Shown here piece by piece: positions 52,561 through 61,693 of a stretch of DNA of 64,000 nucleotides. The DNA is from Enterovirga aerilata (GTDB lineage: Bacteria > Pseudomonadota > Alphaproteobacteria > Rhizobiales > Beijerinckiaceae): positions 496,001-560,000 of the forward strand of contig NZ_JABEPP010000003.1 in NCBI RefSeq assembly GCF_013044135.1. Direction: 5' to 3'. A program made the translations under genes and the position numbers. Every line of letters begins with the position of its first letter. Position 1 is the stretch's first letter. The notes under the pieces are model-generated. The model was not told the origin of the DNA. It did not search any database and saw only the letters and a program-made list of their open reading frames with translations.

Positions 52561-53397
52561 ATGGCGCATCACTTGGCCCGTCAGGAGGCCGTCGGAGAGA
52601 TCGCGGGCATCGTCGACCCGGTCTGGATGCGGATACGCCAGGAGGCGGAGGCGGCGCTCCGGGCCGAGCCCGCGCTTGCGACCCTGCTCTTCACCACGAT
52701 CCTGAACCAGGCGACGCTCGAAGCCGCCGTGATCCACCGGGTCGCGAGCCGGCTCGCGCATGCGGCGCTCACCTCGGACCTGATCATCCAGACCTTCGAG
52801 GAGGCGCTGGCGGCGGACCGGAGCGTCGCCGAGGCCTTCCGGGCCGATCTCATCGCCGTGGTCGATCGCGACCCGGCCTGCTCGCGCTTCCTCGAGCCGC
52901 TGCTCTATTTCAAGGGCTTCCACGCCATCCAGACGCATCGGCTGGCCCACTGGCTGTGGAACGAGGGGCGACGCGACTTCGCCCTCTATCTCCAGAGCCG
53001 CTCCTCGGAGGTGTTCCAGACCGACATCAACCCGGCCGCGCGGATCGGGAAGGGGATCTTCCTCGACCATGCGACCGGCCTTGTGGTCGGCCAGACGGCC
53101 GTGATCGAGGACGACGTCTCGATCCTGCAGGGCGTGACGCTGGGCGGCACCGGCAAGGAGCGGGGCGACCGCCATCCCAAGATCCGGCGCGGGGTGCTGC
53201 TCGGTGCGGGCGCGAAGGTGCTGGGCAATATCGAGGTCGGGCAATGCGCCCGCGTGGCCGCAGGCTCCGTCGTCCTGCAGCCGGTCCCGCGCAACACGAC
53301 GGTCGCGGGCGTGCCGGCCCGGGTCGTCGGGGCGGCGGGCTGCGCCGAGCCCGCCCGCTCCATGGACCAGATCCTGTCCGAGAAGAGCGAGCCGTAG
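52561..53397 (+). CDS. cysE: Serine O-acetyltransferase
   Basis: A 278-residue enzyme. An N-terminal helical region (WMRIRQEAEAALRAEPALAT) is followed by a left-handed beta-helix with HAIQTHRLAHWLWNEGRRD, IFLDHATGLVVGQTAVIEDD (catalytic His) and VTLGGTGKERGDRHPKI. It acetylates L-serine to O-acetylserine, the first step of cysteine synthesis. The ribosome site is GGAGG. The DUF3126 gene follows. Confidence 0.95.
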   Translation: MAHHLARQEAVGEIAGIVDPVWMRIRQEAEAALRAEPALATLLFTTILNQATLEAAVIHRVASRLAHAALTSDLIIQTFEEALAADRSVAEAFRADLIAVVDRDPACSRFLEPLLYFKGFHAIQTHRLAHWLWNEGRRDFALYLQSRSSEVFQTDINPAARIGKGIFLDHATGLVVGQTAVIEDDVSILQGVTLGGTGKERGDRHPKIRRGVLLGAGAKVLGNIEVGQCARVAAGSVVLQPVPRNTTVAGVPARVVGAAGCAEPARSMDQILSEKSEP

Positions 53398-53481
53398 CCG
53401 CCTTACCGAGCGGCGGAGCTCGCCTTGCCGCCCGCGCCGCGTCGTGGCAGGGCTGGTTCGGAACAATTCGAGGGAAAGCTT

Positions 53482-53694
53482 TTGGACAAGTCTGAGCTCG
53501 CCAAGATCGAGCGCTTCATGCGGCGCACCTTCGCCAACCATTCGATCCGCGTGGTGGCCCGGCCGCGCAAGACCGATTCCGCGGAGGTCTTCGTCGGCGA
53601 GGAATTCGTCGGCGTCGTGTTCGTGGACGACGAGGACGGCGACCGCTCCTTCAACTTCCAGATGGCGATCCTGAGCGAGGACCTACAGGACTGA
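53482..53694 (+). CDS. DUF3126 protein
   Basis: A 70-residue protein. The TTG start at 53482 (LDKSELAKIERFMRRTFANH) matches the usual N-terminus of the family and has GAGGGA 7 nt upstream. The signature is VVARPRKTDSAEVFVGEEFV and DDEDGDRSFNFQMAIL. The family is conserved in Hyphomicrobiales next to cysE. No function is known. Confidence 0.88.
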   Translation: MDKSELAKIERFMRRTFANHSIRVVARPRKTDSAEVFVGEEFVGVVFVDDEDGDRSFNFQMAILSEDLQD

Positions 53695-53777
53695 TCCGGT
53701 CGGATTTTAACCAAGTCCGGCGAAGTTGCTTAACGGGAGGTAAACTCCGCGCCAAAACGGCCCGAGAGGAGACCGGC

Positions 53778-54107
53778 ATGGCGCTTGGCCAATCGAGCAT
53801 CGACGCGTTCTCGGCGATACTGCTGGGCTTCGCCTTCGCGGGCGTCCTCGCGAGCGGCTTCGAGCTTGTGGTGCGGCGGCCGCTCGGCTTCTCCTCTCTC
53901 CAGACCGGCGATCTCGGCGCGGTGGCGACCGTGCCGGTCCTGGTCTTCTCCGCGCCGCTCATCATCCTGCGCAACACCGTGAGGGGGCGGCGGCTGGACG
54001 GGCGTCCGATCCCCTACGTCATGCTGGCGACGGTGATCGCGTGCCTCTGGAGCCTGATGTGCGGCCGCATCGTGCTCGACCTGACGCATCTTCTGACCCA
54101 GGCTTGA
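53778..54107 (+). CDS. DUF6949-type membrane protein
   Basis: A 109-residue protein with three hydrophobic helices (DAFSAILLGFAFAGVLASGF, LGAVATVPVLVFSAPLIIL, and VMLATVIACLWSLMCGRIV) and a short basic loop. The start has GAGGAG about 7 nt upstream. It belongs to a small conserved alphaproteobacterial membrane family; the DUF6949 label is from memory. No function is assigned. Confidence 0.75.
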   Translation: MALGQSSIDAFSAILLGFAFAGVLASGFELVVRRPLGFSSLQTGDLGAVATVPVLVFSAPLIILRNTVRGRRLDGRPIPYVMLATVIACLWSLMCGRIVLDLTHLLTQA

Positions 54108-54164
54108 CCGGCCGCGGCCTGCGGTCTTTCTGGACGGCGACTGTCTCCCAAGCCGCCCGGTCCC

Positions 54165-54695
54165 ATGCCCATCTATGCCCTCGACGACGTCGCGCCCGAG
54201 CTGCCGCCGGACGGCGAATACTGGATCGCGCCCGACGCGCATGTGATCGGGCGCGTGCGCCTCGGCCGCGGGGCGAGCATCTGGTTCGGCTCGGTCCTCC
54301 GCGGCGACAACGAGCTGATCGATGTCGGCGAGGACGTGAACATCCAGGAGAATTCGCTCCTCCACACCGATCCGGGCTTCCCCCTGACGCTCGGGGCCGC
54401 CTGCACGATCGGCCATCACGCCATCCTGCATGGCTGCACGGTCGGCGAGGGTTCGCTCATCGGCATGGGCGCGACCGTGCTGAACGGCGCCGTGATCGGG
54501 ACCGGATGCCTCGTCGGCGCGAACGCGCTCGTGACCGAGGGCAAGACTTTTCCGGACCGCTCCCTGATCGTCGGCGCGCCCGCGAAGGCCGTCCGCGAGC
54601 TCGACGACGCGGCCGTCGCCCGCCTCGCCGGCACGGCAGAGCACTATGTCAGGAACTGGCGCCGCTACGCGGCCGGGCTCAGGCGGATCGGGTGA
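54165..54695 (+). CDS. Gamma carbonic anhydrase family protein
   Basis: A 176-residue hexapeptide-repeat protein. The metal-binding histidines lie in SLLHTDPGFPLTLG, then TIGHHAILHGCTVG. The repeated V-I-G-x-G pattern forms a left-handed helix and trimer. Members range from true carbonic anhydrases to inactive homologues and acyltransferase-like proteins. The three histidines are intact here. It sits downstream of DUF6949 with no special partner. Confidence 0.92.
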   Translation: MPIYALDDVAPELPPDGEYWIAPDAHVIGRVRLGRGASIWFGSVLRGDNELIDVGEDVNIQENSLLHTDPGFPLTLGAACTIGHHAILHGCTVGEGSLIGMGATVLNGAVIGTGCLVGANALVTEGKTFPDRSLIVGAPAKAVRELDDAAVARLAGTAEHYVRNWRRYAAGLRRIG

Positions 54696-54729
54696 GCCTC
54701 ACCGCGCGGAATCTGGATCGCGCCCGAGC

Positions 54730-55102
54730 TTACCCGCCGAAATTCGGGTTTCCCTCGACAAGATCAAACGGATCCATGCTGTCGTGGAGGACTCGCAGGA
54801 CGAGAACCGCCTGGTCGTCCAGCACACGGTAGAGCAGGAAGTGCCCTCGGCTTCCGCACGGACCGAGGCGATTGCTTTGCGCGGCTGCGGCTCAGGCGGA
54901 GATGGTATATGCGGCGGCCCGGACCGATGCACGCCTCCAGGCGGCTGCCGGCTCGGTCGGGTTCCATCCTGATATCCTCGAGAGCGGCGACGAGGAGTGC
55001 CTCGTAGCGATCGCGACCCGAGGGGCCAAAGAGCTTGGCGCTCCGGTCGAGGACATTTTCGATGTCGCGACGGGCGGCCCACGTGAGCCGCAGAGCGCGC
55101 AT
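54730..55102 (-). pseudogene. parE: ParE toxin, frameshifted
   Basis: The first part (MRALRLTWAARRDIENVLDR, later GRRIYHLRLSRSRA) is a ParE/RelE-type toxin. The second part (GHFLLYRVLDDQAVLVLRVL, HDSMDPFDLVEGNPNFGG) is in another frame. Together they span 373 bp, one base more than a multiple of three. The join is somewhere between about 54850 and 54895. The toxin should therefore be inactive. It follows the antitoxin by 10 bp. Confidence 0.8.
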
Positions 55103-55112
55103 CCGACCTCGC

Positions 55113-55301
55113 CTAACGCCGCGCGGTTGCGCCGTGACGGGCTATGTGGGACGCAAGCGCCTCTGGCTCGATGTCGGCGAATTCGCCCCGGCGATATGCC
55201 TCTTCGCCTTCCTCCGCTGCTGCCCGAAGCCGCTCCAGTCTCATTCCGCTTTCGATGAAGGCGTCGAGACGATCGGTGAGATTGATGTTCCGCGTCGGCA
55301 C
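55113..55301 (-). pseudogene. parD: ParD antitoxin with internal deletion
   Basis: A 62-codon frame from GTG 55301. It begins PTRNINLTDRLDAFIESG, the ribbon strand of ParD antitoxins, and ends with MRLERLRAAAEEGEEAYRRG and EFADIE, the C-terminal part. About 25-30 residues of the second helix (the usual ASEVVREGLRLLE segment) are missing. With the frameshifted toxin next to it, the module looks decayed. A shorter functional regulator is less likely. Confidence 0.7.
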
Positions 55302-55456
55302 GGCACCCCTCCTCTGCGCCGAGCGTAGGAGTATGTCGAAAATTGACAACACTGGGCCGTCATGACGGCCCGCACCGCACCATGCCCCGGCCGAGCCAGA
55401 CAGCGCCTCACCCGGTCGGCGCCGTCCGCCGGCGGAGGAGAGCTGCGCCGCGGCTT

Positions 55457-56122
55457 CTAGCGGTTCGCCGTCGTCGTCGGCGAGGTCTGCTCCCCGAGGG
55501 AGACCCATTCGCGGCCGTCCTGGCCTTCGCGCTTGACGAAGACATAGCCCGTCTCGTGCCAGGGCAGGATGGCGGAGCGCTTGTTGTCGAGGATGAGGTC
55601 GCCCCCGTCGGTCCGGACCATCATGACCGCGTGGCCCTCGCCCTGCTCGTCGATGACGACGGTCATGCGGAAGGCGCGCTTCGGAAACCCGTATTGCTCG
55701 ACCAGGATCTTGCGCTTGAGCAGCTGGAAGTCCTCGCAATCGCCGTAGCCGTCCTCAGGCAGGTCCCAGCGGTCGACCACGCCCCAATGCTCCATGTCGG
55801 TGCGGGGCTTGATGGTGGTGTTCACCTTCCGGTTCACGGCGTTCAGCGCCTTCCAGGTCCGGCCGTTCAGCGCCACGGTGGCGGGCTCTGCGGGATTGAC
55901 GTCGCATTCGCCCTGGTAGCGCTCGCAGAACTTCACCCAGCCCTGGACGGGGCGGGCGGAGCCGGCCGCGTCGACCCTGCCGATCGATGCGGCGTTCGGC
56001 AGGGCCGCGACCGTCTGGGCGGAGGAGGGACTTGCGGAGGCTACGGCTAGAAAGGCGCCTGCGACCGCGAGGACCTTCGTGAGGCCACGAAACCCGCGCG
56101 ACCCTACCCCGCCCCTCAGCAT
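55457..56122 (-). CDS. Transglutaminase-like cysteine peptidase (BTLCP)
   Basis: A 221-residue secreted protein. A signal helix (VLAVAGAFLAVASASPSSAQ) is followed by the BTLCP domain with the catalytic cysteine in YGDCEDFQLLKRKIL, histidine in EGHAVMMVRTDGGD and aspartate in LILDNKR. Such enzymes are periplasmic or secreted; some (LapG group) cleave adhesins, but the cognate c-di-GMP receptor lapD is not nearby. A paralogue lies 198 bp upstream. Confidence 0.9.
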   Translation of the reverse strand: MLRGGVGSRGFRGLTKVLAVAGAFLAVASASPSSAQTVAALPNAASIGRVDAAGSARPVQGWVKFCERYQGECDVNPAEPATVALNGRTWKALNAVNRKVNTTIKPRTDMEHWGVVDRWDLPEDGYGDCEDFQLLKRKILVEQYGFPKRAFRMTVVIDEQGEGHAVMMVRTDGGDLILDNKRSAILPWHETGYVFVKREGQDGREWVSLGEQTSPTTTANR

Positions 56123-56319
56123 GACCGCCTGCCCCGATTAACGTCCGATTAACCAAGCGTGCCATGGCCGCCGGGAGCCCTCAAGGCGATTGTTAAAGCT
56201 TCGTTAACGCCGCTGCCGGGCGTTGTCCCGAAGACACGGGGCCGGCTCGCAGGAGCCGGCCCCGCCGCGATCCCGGCCCTGGGGGCATGGAGGCCGGTGC
56301 GCGTCCGAATGGACCGAGG

Positions 56320-56955
56320 TCAGCGCCGATTGGCCGTCACGGTCGGGGAGGCGGCCCGCCCGAGCGAGACCCAAGCGACCGCGTCCTGGCTCTCGCGCTT
56401 GACGAAGATGTAGCCGGTCTCCGACCAGGGCAGGACCTCGTCGGTCTTGTTGTCGAGCGTGAAATCGCCCTGGCTCGTGCGGATCATGAGCACCGCATGG
56501 CCTTCGTTCTTCTCGTCGATGACCACGGTCATGCGCATCGCCCGGCGCGGCAGGCCGGCATCGGCCAGCATCTTGCGCTTGAGGAGCTGGAAATCCTCGC
56601 AATCGCCGTAGCCGTCGGCCGCGAGGTCCCAGCGGTCGGCAACGCCCCAGTGCTCGGAATCGAGCATGGGCTTGATGGTGCCGTTCACCTTCCGGTTCAC
56701 GGCCACGATGGTCTGCCACATGCGCGGGGTGAGCGTCACGACGGCCGGCTCGGTCGGATCGACCGCGCATTCGCCCGGGAAGTTCCGGCAGAAATCCGTC
56801 CAGGCCGGGAGCGGGCGCGCCTCGCCGACATGGGCGATCGGCTGCGCCTGGGCCGGCAGCGCGGCCACCGTCTGCGCGCAAGCAGATCCCGACGCCGCCC
56901 CCAAGCAACCCGCCGCGATCACCAGCGCTGCCGCCGCCTTGATCTTGTTGTTCAT
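56320..56955 (-). CDS. Transglutaminase-like cysteine peptidase, paralogue
   Basis: A 211-residue secreted protein very close to the one at 55457-56122: signal sequence (AAALVIAAGCLGAASGSACA), YGDCEDFQLLKRKMLADAG, EGHAVLMIRTSQGDFTLDNK and ILPWSETGYIF-like end. All three catalytic residues are present. The tandem pair probably arose by duplication. It has a clear signal peptide and would be exported. Confidence 0.9.
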   Translation of the reverse strand: MNNKIKAAAALVIAAGCLGAASGSACAQTVAALPAQAQPIAHVGEARPLPAWTDFCRNFPGECAVDPTEPAVVTLTPRMWQTIVAVNRKVNGTIKPMLDSEHWGVADRWDLAADGYGDCEDFQLLKRKMLADAGLPRRAMRMTVVIDEKNEGHAVLMIRTSQGDFTLDNKTDEVLPWSETGYIFVKRESQDAVAWVSLGRAASPTVTANRR

Positions 56956-57232
56956 GTTGTTCCCCCTGTCCCGGGGAGCAACATGCCCGCGCCCTATACA
57001 CCGGCGCTGAAGCCGATCTGCGCAATTTGATGCAATCGGCGCCGCGCAATTCTCGACAAATCACGTGCCGAACACGGCTCTGCCGGAATGCGAAGAATTT
57101 GACGGTTTCGCGAAACGGCGGGGCGGGCAGGGCGAGCCCGCCTGGACCCGCGGGTCGGGCGGATCTGGACGGAGGGGCCGGGTCGGCCCGGCCGGCCGGA
57201 GATGAAGGGCGGCGAAGCGGCCGCGCCGCCGC

Positions 57233-57847
57233 TCAGAGGATGATGTTCTCGTCGAACCGGTCGGCCGAGAGCGGGAGCCGGAATTCGAGCGCGACGCCGT
57301 TCTGGAAATGGCGCACGACCTTGGCGTTCGTGCTGCCGATGGTGACGCCCGCGCCGATCGGCGGCTTGGAATCGACCGCGATCGCGGCGCCCGACATGGA
57401 GATGTCGATGATCCGGGCCGGGATTTCCCGCCCGTTCTCCAGCTTCAGCACGCTCGTCAGGACGCGCGGCGTGATGCGCTCGTGCCGGCGGTCCTCCGGC
57501 AGGCCGAGCGCGGTCCGGTTGGCGAGCCAGGTGAGCTGCGAGGCGAGCTTGTCGCGCTTGCGCGGGGCGGCATGGATGCACATCGCAAAGCCCTGCGCGG
57601 TGTGCCGCTTGATCTCGCCCTCGATGCGGCCGAGATGCTCCAGATAGACCACCACGCGCTCGCCGATAGCGCCCTTCACGGGCGCGGTCAGGAGCACCCC
57701 GCCCGGCGAGATGTCGACCGTCTGGCAGGGATATTCCTGCCGGTCCGTCAGCATGTAGCGGCCGAGCAGCGAGACAAGCACGCGCTGGTGACGGCGCCGC
57801 TCGATCGGGCGTGTCTGAAGCTGGGGCGCCGCCTGCAATGCGCTCAT
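57233..57847 (-). CDS. Tandem PilZ-domain protein
   Basis: A 204-residue protein with two PilZ domains. The first has RRRHQRVLVSLLGRY and TVDISPGGVLLTAP (residues about 17-60). The second has DRRHERITPRVLTSVLK and IIDISMSGAAIAVDS. The Arg-x-x-x-Arg and (D/N)-x-S-x-x-G elements for c-di-GMP binding are partly kept in both. It may respond to c-di-GMP; no output domain is present. Confidence 0.88.
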   Translation of the reverse strand: MSALQAAPQLQTRPIERRRHQRVLVSLLGRYMLTDRQEYPCQTVDISPGGVLLTAPVKGAIGERVVVYLEHLGRIEGEIKRHTAQGFAMCIHAAPRKRDKLASQLTWLANRTALGLPEDRRHERITPRVLTSVLKLENGREIPARIIDISMSGAAIAVDSKPPIGAGVTIGSTNAKVVRHFQNGVALEFRLPLSADRFDENIIL

Positions 57848-57953
57848 CTCGACGGATCGGGTCCTTTATGGCCGTCGGACGATACCCCTCCAGTGTTAAC
57901 GCTGGCTTGAGCAGAAGGCGTCAGGGCGACAAAACGGCGCCGCCCGTCCCGGC

Positions 57954-58538
57954 TCAGGAGCAGAGGCCGCCGTCGAGAACCACGAAGGGCCACCGCTTCG
58001 TCGCGGGCGTCGCGGCGAATTCGGCCAGGCCGGGCGCGAGCGGCCGGGCGTTGCCGATCACGCGCAGGGACCGCATCTCGAAGGAGTCGAGCGGGGTCAG
58101 GCCGAGCCACGAGGGAACCGCGCTCGGCGACAGGGCGCCGAGCGCGCGCCGGTTCGGCGCGCCGTGGTGGCGCAGCGGCAGGACGATCAGCTCGAGCCCG
58201 ATCACGGATCCGAGCTCCGACTGGCCGACCATCCCGGCGACGACGCCGACCGTGTCGTTCACCACGAGGTCGATCAGCTGCTCGGGCTCGGCGCGGCGAT
58301 CGGCGAGCCACAGGCTGGCGAATTCGACGCCTTTCAGGTCGCGGCCGAACAGCGCGCAGACGCGCGTTCCGGCAAGCCGTACATGGGCGCGGCCCTCGGG
58401 GTCGATGCCGAGAATGAAGGTGTCGGCGAGGATGTGGCGGATCCGGCCGGGCTCGATCTGCGACCGCTCCGGAGCTGCCCTGTCGCCGCGCAGGCTGTCC
58501 CAATAGGCGAACAGCAGGCGCGAGGTGGCGTGTTTCAT
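57954..58538 (-). CDS. PAS_5-domain protein
   Basis: A 194-residue protein with the PAS_5 pattern: LLFAYWDSLRGDRAAPERSQ, IRHILADTFILGIDPEG and VRLAGTRVCALFGRDLKGVE, then FASLWLADRR. PAS_5 proteins are small alphaproteobacterial proteins of unknown signal and have no effector domain. It is convergent with nothing close and divergent from the rhomboid gene by about 220 bp. Confidence 0.85.
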   Translation of the reverse strand: MKHATSRLLFAYWDSLRGDRAAPERSQIEPGRIRHILADTFILGIDPEGRAHVRLAGTRVCALFGRDLKGVEFASLWLADRRAEPEQLIDLVVNDTVGVVAGMVGQSELGSVIGLELIVLPLRHHGAPNRRALGALSPSAVPSWLGLTPLDSFEMRSLRVIGNARPLAPGLAEFAATPATKRWPFVVLDGGLCS

Positions 58539-58755
58539 CTCGGGACCGCCTCGATGCTTCCGGAGCGTGCGCCGCTCCGTTTCGGGAACCGGGCCCGCGC
58601 CCCCCGGTCTAAACCGGGACGGGCGCGAGGCTCACGCGGCCCCGGCGCGAGGGGCATGCCGAAGAGGCGGCCGCCCACAGAAAGGTCCTGTTAGGGTTAA
58701 CGCAGGCGAGGAGCCCGCTTGCGGGTTCGGGTGCGCGGCCCCAATTTCGCCGGCG

Positions 58756-59577
58756 ATGTCCTATGATGCGATCGGGCGCCGCGAGCCGGCCGTGAACCTG
58801 CCGGGCGTGGTTCTGGGCGCCATCCTGGCTCTCGTCGCCATCCATCTCGTCCGCGGATGGCTGTCGCCGATGGCCGATGCCGAGCTCCTCTTCGGGGCCG
58901 GCTTCATCCCGGCGCGCTGGTCGCTCGCGATCGGCTGGGCCGAAGCCGGCGAGATCATCCGGGCGGCGGCCGAGACGGGGGATCCCGACCTCCAGGCTGC
59001 GCGCGCGGCGCTGGCCCAGTTCGTCGTCGCGAGCGGGGAGACGCGCCCCTGGTCGCTCCTGACCTATGCGCTCCTGCACGGGTCCTGGATGCATGTTCTC
59101 CTGAACTGCATCTGGCTCGCGGCCTTCGCCAGTCCCGTGGTGCGCCGCTGCGGGGCGGGCCGGGCGGTGGCCCTCGCGGCCGCGACGACGGTGGGGGCCG
59201 CCCTGGCGCAATGGCTCGCCAATCCGTTGAGCCCGCAGGTGATGATCGGGGCCTCGGGCGCCGTATCAGGCTTCATGGGCGCGGCCGCGCTCTTCGTCTT
59301 CACCAGGCCGTCTCCGTTCCGGTCCTGGCCGGCCGGTCCGCGGACGGAGCGGACGAGCGCCCTCGACCTCCTGCGGAACCGAAGCGCGCTCTTCTTCCTG
59401 GGCACCTGGCTCGGCATCAACCTCCTGGTCGGGCTCGTGTCGCAGCCGCTCGGGATCGCCGAGGGGGGCATCGCCTGGCAGGCCCATATCGGCGGGCTCC
59501 TGACCGGCCTCCTCGTCTTCCCCTGGCTCGATCCCGTGCGGCGCTCGCCGAGCCTGCCGTATCCGCCCGCGGCTTGA
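58756..59577 (+). CDS. Rhomboid-family intramembrane serine protease
   Basis: A 273-residue polytopic protein with about six helices. The start at 58756 is chosen over 58525 since the earlier frame has no ribosome site. Motifs are HGSWMHVLLNCIWLAAFAS, the serine in MIGASGAVSGFMGAAAL and the histidine in WQAHIGGLLTGLL, the catalytic dyad of rhomboids. It cleaves membrane proteins within the bilayer. The CBS gene follows by 60 bp. Confidence 0.9.
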   Translation: MSYDAIGRREPAVNLPGVVLGAILALVAIHLVRGWLSPMADAELLFGAGFIPARWSLAIGWAEAGEIIRAAAETGDPDLQAARAALAQFVVASGETRPWSLLTYALLHGSWMHVLLNCIWLAAFASPVVRRCGAGRAVALAAATTVGAALAQWLANPLSPQVMIGASGAVSGFMGAAALFVFTRPSPFRSWPAGPRTERTSALDLLRNRSALFFLGTWLGINLLVGLVSQPLGIAEGGIAWQAHIGGLLTGLLVFPWLDPVRRSPSLPYPPAA

Positions 59578-59639
59578 ACGCGGCCGCCCGCTTCCGCACA
59601 ATCCGGGTCCGAAGCACGGGTCGATCTGGAGGCAAGCCC

Positions 59640-60071
59640 ATGAGCGTCGAGCAGATTCTGGCGGGGAAGGGCCGCGACGTGGTGACGATCGGCCCCGACC
59701 GCACGCTCGCCGACGCGGCCGAGTGCCTGTCCCGGCGCCGGATCGGCGCCGTGGTCGTCGTCGACGGCTCGGGCGGAGTGCTCGGCATCATCTCCGAGCG
59801 CGACGTCGTGCGGGCGGTCGCGGAGGCCGGATCCGAGGCGCTGAACGCGCCCGTCTCGAGCCGGATGACCGCCAAGGTCGTCACCTGCACGCCGACCTCG
59901 AGCATCGACGACATCATGGGGCTGATGACGGAGGGCAAGTTCCGCCACGTCCCGGTGATCGAGGGCGGCAAGCTCGCCGGGATCATCTCGATCGGGGACG
60001 TGGTGAAGCAGCGCCTTTCCGACATCGAATCGGAGCACCGCGCGATGCGCGACTACATCGCGACCGCCTGA
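59640..60071 (+). CDS. CBS-pair protein
   Basis: A 143-residue protein that is two CBS domains: IGAVVVVDGSGGVLGIISER and DVVRAV in the first, then RHVPVIEGGKLAGIISIGD and VVKQRL in the second. A ribosome site (GGAGG) lies 8 nt before ATG 59640. CBS pairs bind adenosine ligands and act as energy or redox sensors. No effector is attached. The 3' end overlaps that of the patatin gene on the other strand by 19 bp. Confidence 0.92.
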   Translation: MSVEQILAGKGRDVVTIGPDRTLADAAECLSRRRIGAVVVVDGSGGVLGIISERDVVRAVAEAGSEALNAPVSSRMTAKVVTCTPTSSIDDIMGLMTEGKFRHVPVIEGGKLAGIISIGDVVKQRLSDIESEHRAMRDYIATA

Positions 60072-61093
60072 AGCGACCCCTTCGCGGCGCCGGGTACGGC
60101 GAGCGCCGCGTCCATCATCTCGAGGATGTCGGGCAGCGCGCGCTCGGCCGACTGCCTGCCGAGCTCGATCGCCTCGGCGGCGCGGTGGAACTCGAACAGC
60201 CCGATGCCGGCGAGCTTGGGCGAGACCATCGCGTCCGGCGGATCGCCCGCCAGACGGGACCGAGAGATGCGGTCCTGCGTGATGTTGAAGGCATCGATCA
60301 TCACGCTCGCCATGCCCGGCGCCGTGCGACGCTCCCGCCGCCGTGCGGGATTGTCGAGCCATTGCGAGAACAGGCCGGACCGCGGCGGCTCGCCGGCGGC
60401 CTCGTCGAGCGGCCCTTCCTCGTCCTCCCCGTGATCGGGAATGACGGTGCCGCGCAGCCGGATGTCGTTGTTCAGGTTCACGCAGATGACGACGTCGGCC
60501 CCGAAGGCGCGCGCCACCGTCACCGGAACGGGATTGACCAGCGCCCCGTCCATCAGCCAGCGCCCGCCGAGCCGGACCGGGGAGAAGACGCCGGGAAGCG
60601 CGTAGGAAGCCCGCAGCGCGTCGACCAGCGAGCCGCGGGTGAGCCAGATCTCGTGCCCGGTCACGAGCTCGGTCGCGACGGTCCCGAACCGGATCGGCAG
60701 GTTCTCGACGCGGAGCCGGCCGAGATCGAATTCGAGGAGCTTCTGCAGCCGGCCGCCCGCGATGAGGCCCGAGCCGCCGAGATGGAAATCCAGCAGGCCC
60801 ATCACCCGGCGCTTGGTCAGGGAGAGGGCGAAGCTCTCGATCTCCGCGAGCTTGCCGGCCGCGTAGCAGCCGCCCACCACGGCGCCGATCGAGCAGCCCG
60901 CGATCATGTCGGGCCTGATCCCGGCCGCGTCGAGCACCCGCAGCACGCCGATATGCGCCCAGCCCCGCGCCGCGCCCCCGCCGAGCGCCAGCCCCACGCG
61001 GAGCCGCCTCGTTGGCGCCGGGTCCTTCTGCGCCTCCGCCGTGCCGTCCCCTCCGAGGCTGAAGGCGCGGCGGGCAAGTCCATCGAACAGCAT
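60053..61093 (-). CDS. Patatin-like phospholipase
   Basis: A 346-residue protein. The oxyanion-hole motif is LALGGGAARGWAHIGVLRVL, the nucleophile serine is in AGCSIGAVVGG, and the catalytic aspartate is in LMDGALVNPVPVTV. It is the RssA-like bacterial type, probably cytoplasmic or membrane-associated. It is likely to hydrolyse acyl esters. No regulator lies nearby. Confidence 0.92.
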   Translation of the reverse strand: MLFDGLARRAFSLGGDGTAEAQKDPAPTRRLRVGLALGGGAARGWAHIGVLRVLDAAGIRPDMIAGCSIGAVVGGCYAAGKLAEIESFALSLTKRRVMGLLDFHLGGSGLIAGGRLQKLLEFDLGRLRVENLPIRFGTVATELVTGHEIWLTRGSLVDALRASYALPGVFSPVRLGGRWLMDGALVNPVPVTVARAFGADVVICVNLNNDIRLRGTVIPDHGEDEEGPLDEAAGEPPRSGLFSQWLDNPARRRERRTAPGMASVMIDAFNITQDRISRSRLAGDPPDAMVSPKLAGIGLFEFHRAAEAIELGRQSAERALPDILEMMDAALAVPGAAKGSLQAVAM

Positions 61094-61184
61094 TCCGGCT
61101 CACTCCTCCTCCCCGGATGCTGCCACGGCGCCGTGAAGGCGGCATGAACGGCGGGCGCAACCCTCCGCCGCGCTGCGCACGCGG

Positions 61185-61601
61185 CTAGGTGTCCGATCCC
61201 GCGGATGCAGGCACGAGGACAGCTCCCTCGCCCGACCGCTCCACCCTCCGGTAGAAGCAGCTCCGGCGGCCCGTGTGGCAGCAGCCGCCGTCGCCCCCGA
61301 CCCGGACCCTGATCCAGATCGCGTCCTGGTCGCAATCGACCCGCATCTCCTCGACGGTCTGGATCTGGCCGCTGGTCGCGCCCTTGTGCCAGAGCTCGCC
61401 GCGCGAGCGCGACCAGTACCAGGCCTCGCCAGTCGCGAGCGTTCGCGCGAGCGACTCGGCATTCATGTGCGCGACCATCAGGAGCTCGCCGGTATCGGCG
61501 TCCGTCGCCACGCAGGTGACGAGTCCGTCCCGCCCGAAGCGCGGGGCGAGCCGCAGGCCCTCCTCCAGCTCACGCTTCGTCCCGACGCTTGCGAAATCCA
61601 C
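61185..61601 (-). CDS. hisI: Phosphoribosyl-AMP cyclohydrolase
   Basis: A 138-residue enzyme of histidine synthesis, opening the adenine ring of PR-AMP. The zinc and magnesium ligands lie in [14 protein letters not shown] and [14 protein letters not shown], with [19 protein letters not shown] as a further signature. It is stand-alone (no hisE fusion), as in Alphaproteobacteria. It is divergent from the iron-sulfur scaffold gene. Confidence 0.95.
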   Translation of the reverse strand: MDFASVGTKRELEEGLRLAPRFGRDGLVTCVATDADTGELLMVAHMNAESLARTLATGEAWYWSRSRGELWHKGATSGQIQTVEEMRVDCDQDAIWIRVRVGGDGGCCHTGRRSCFYRRVERSGEGAVLVPASAGSDT

Positions 61602-61693
61602 CGGCCCGGCCCTCCTGCGCGCCGCTCGCGACGGGGCACGCCTCTTCCTATATCCTGTGCCGGACCCGACGGGCCGAGGGAAGCCATCCCGGC

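Noticed and set aside
59064..61160. Long open frame (698 codons) on the minus strand across the rhomboid, CBS and patatin genes
   Set aside because: It crosses three recognisable genes on two strands and begins in low-complexity Arg/Gly-rich sequence.
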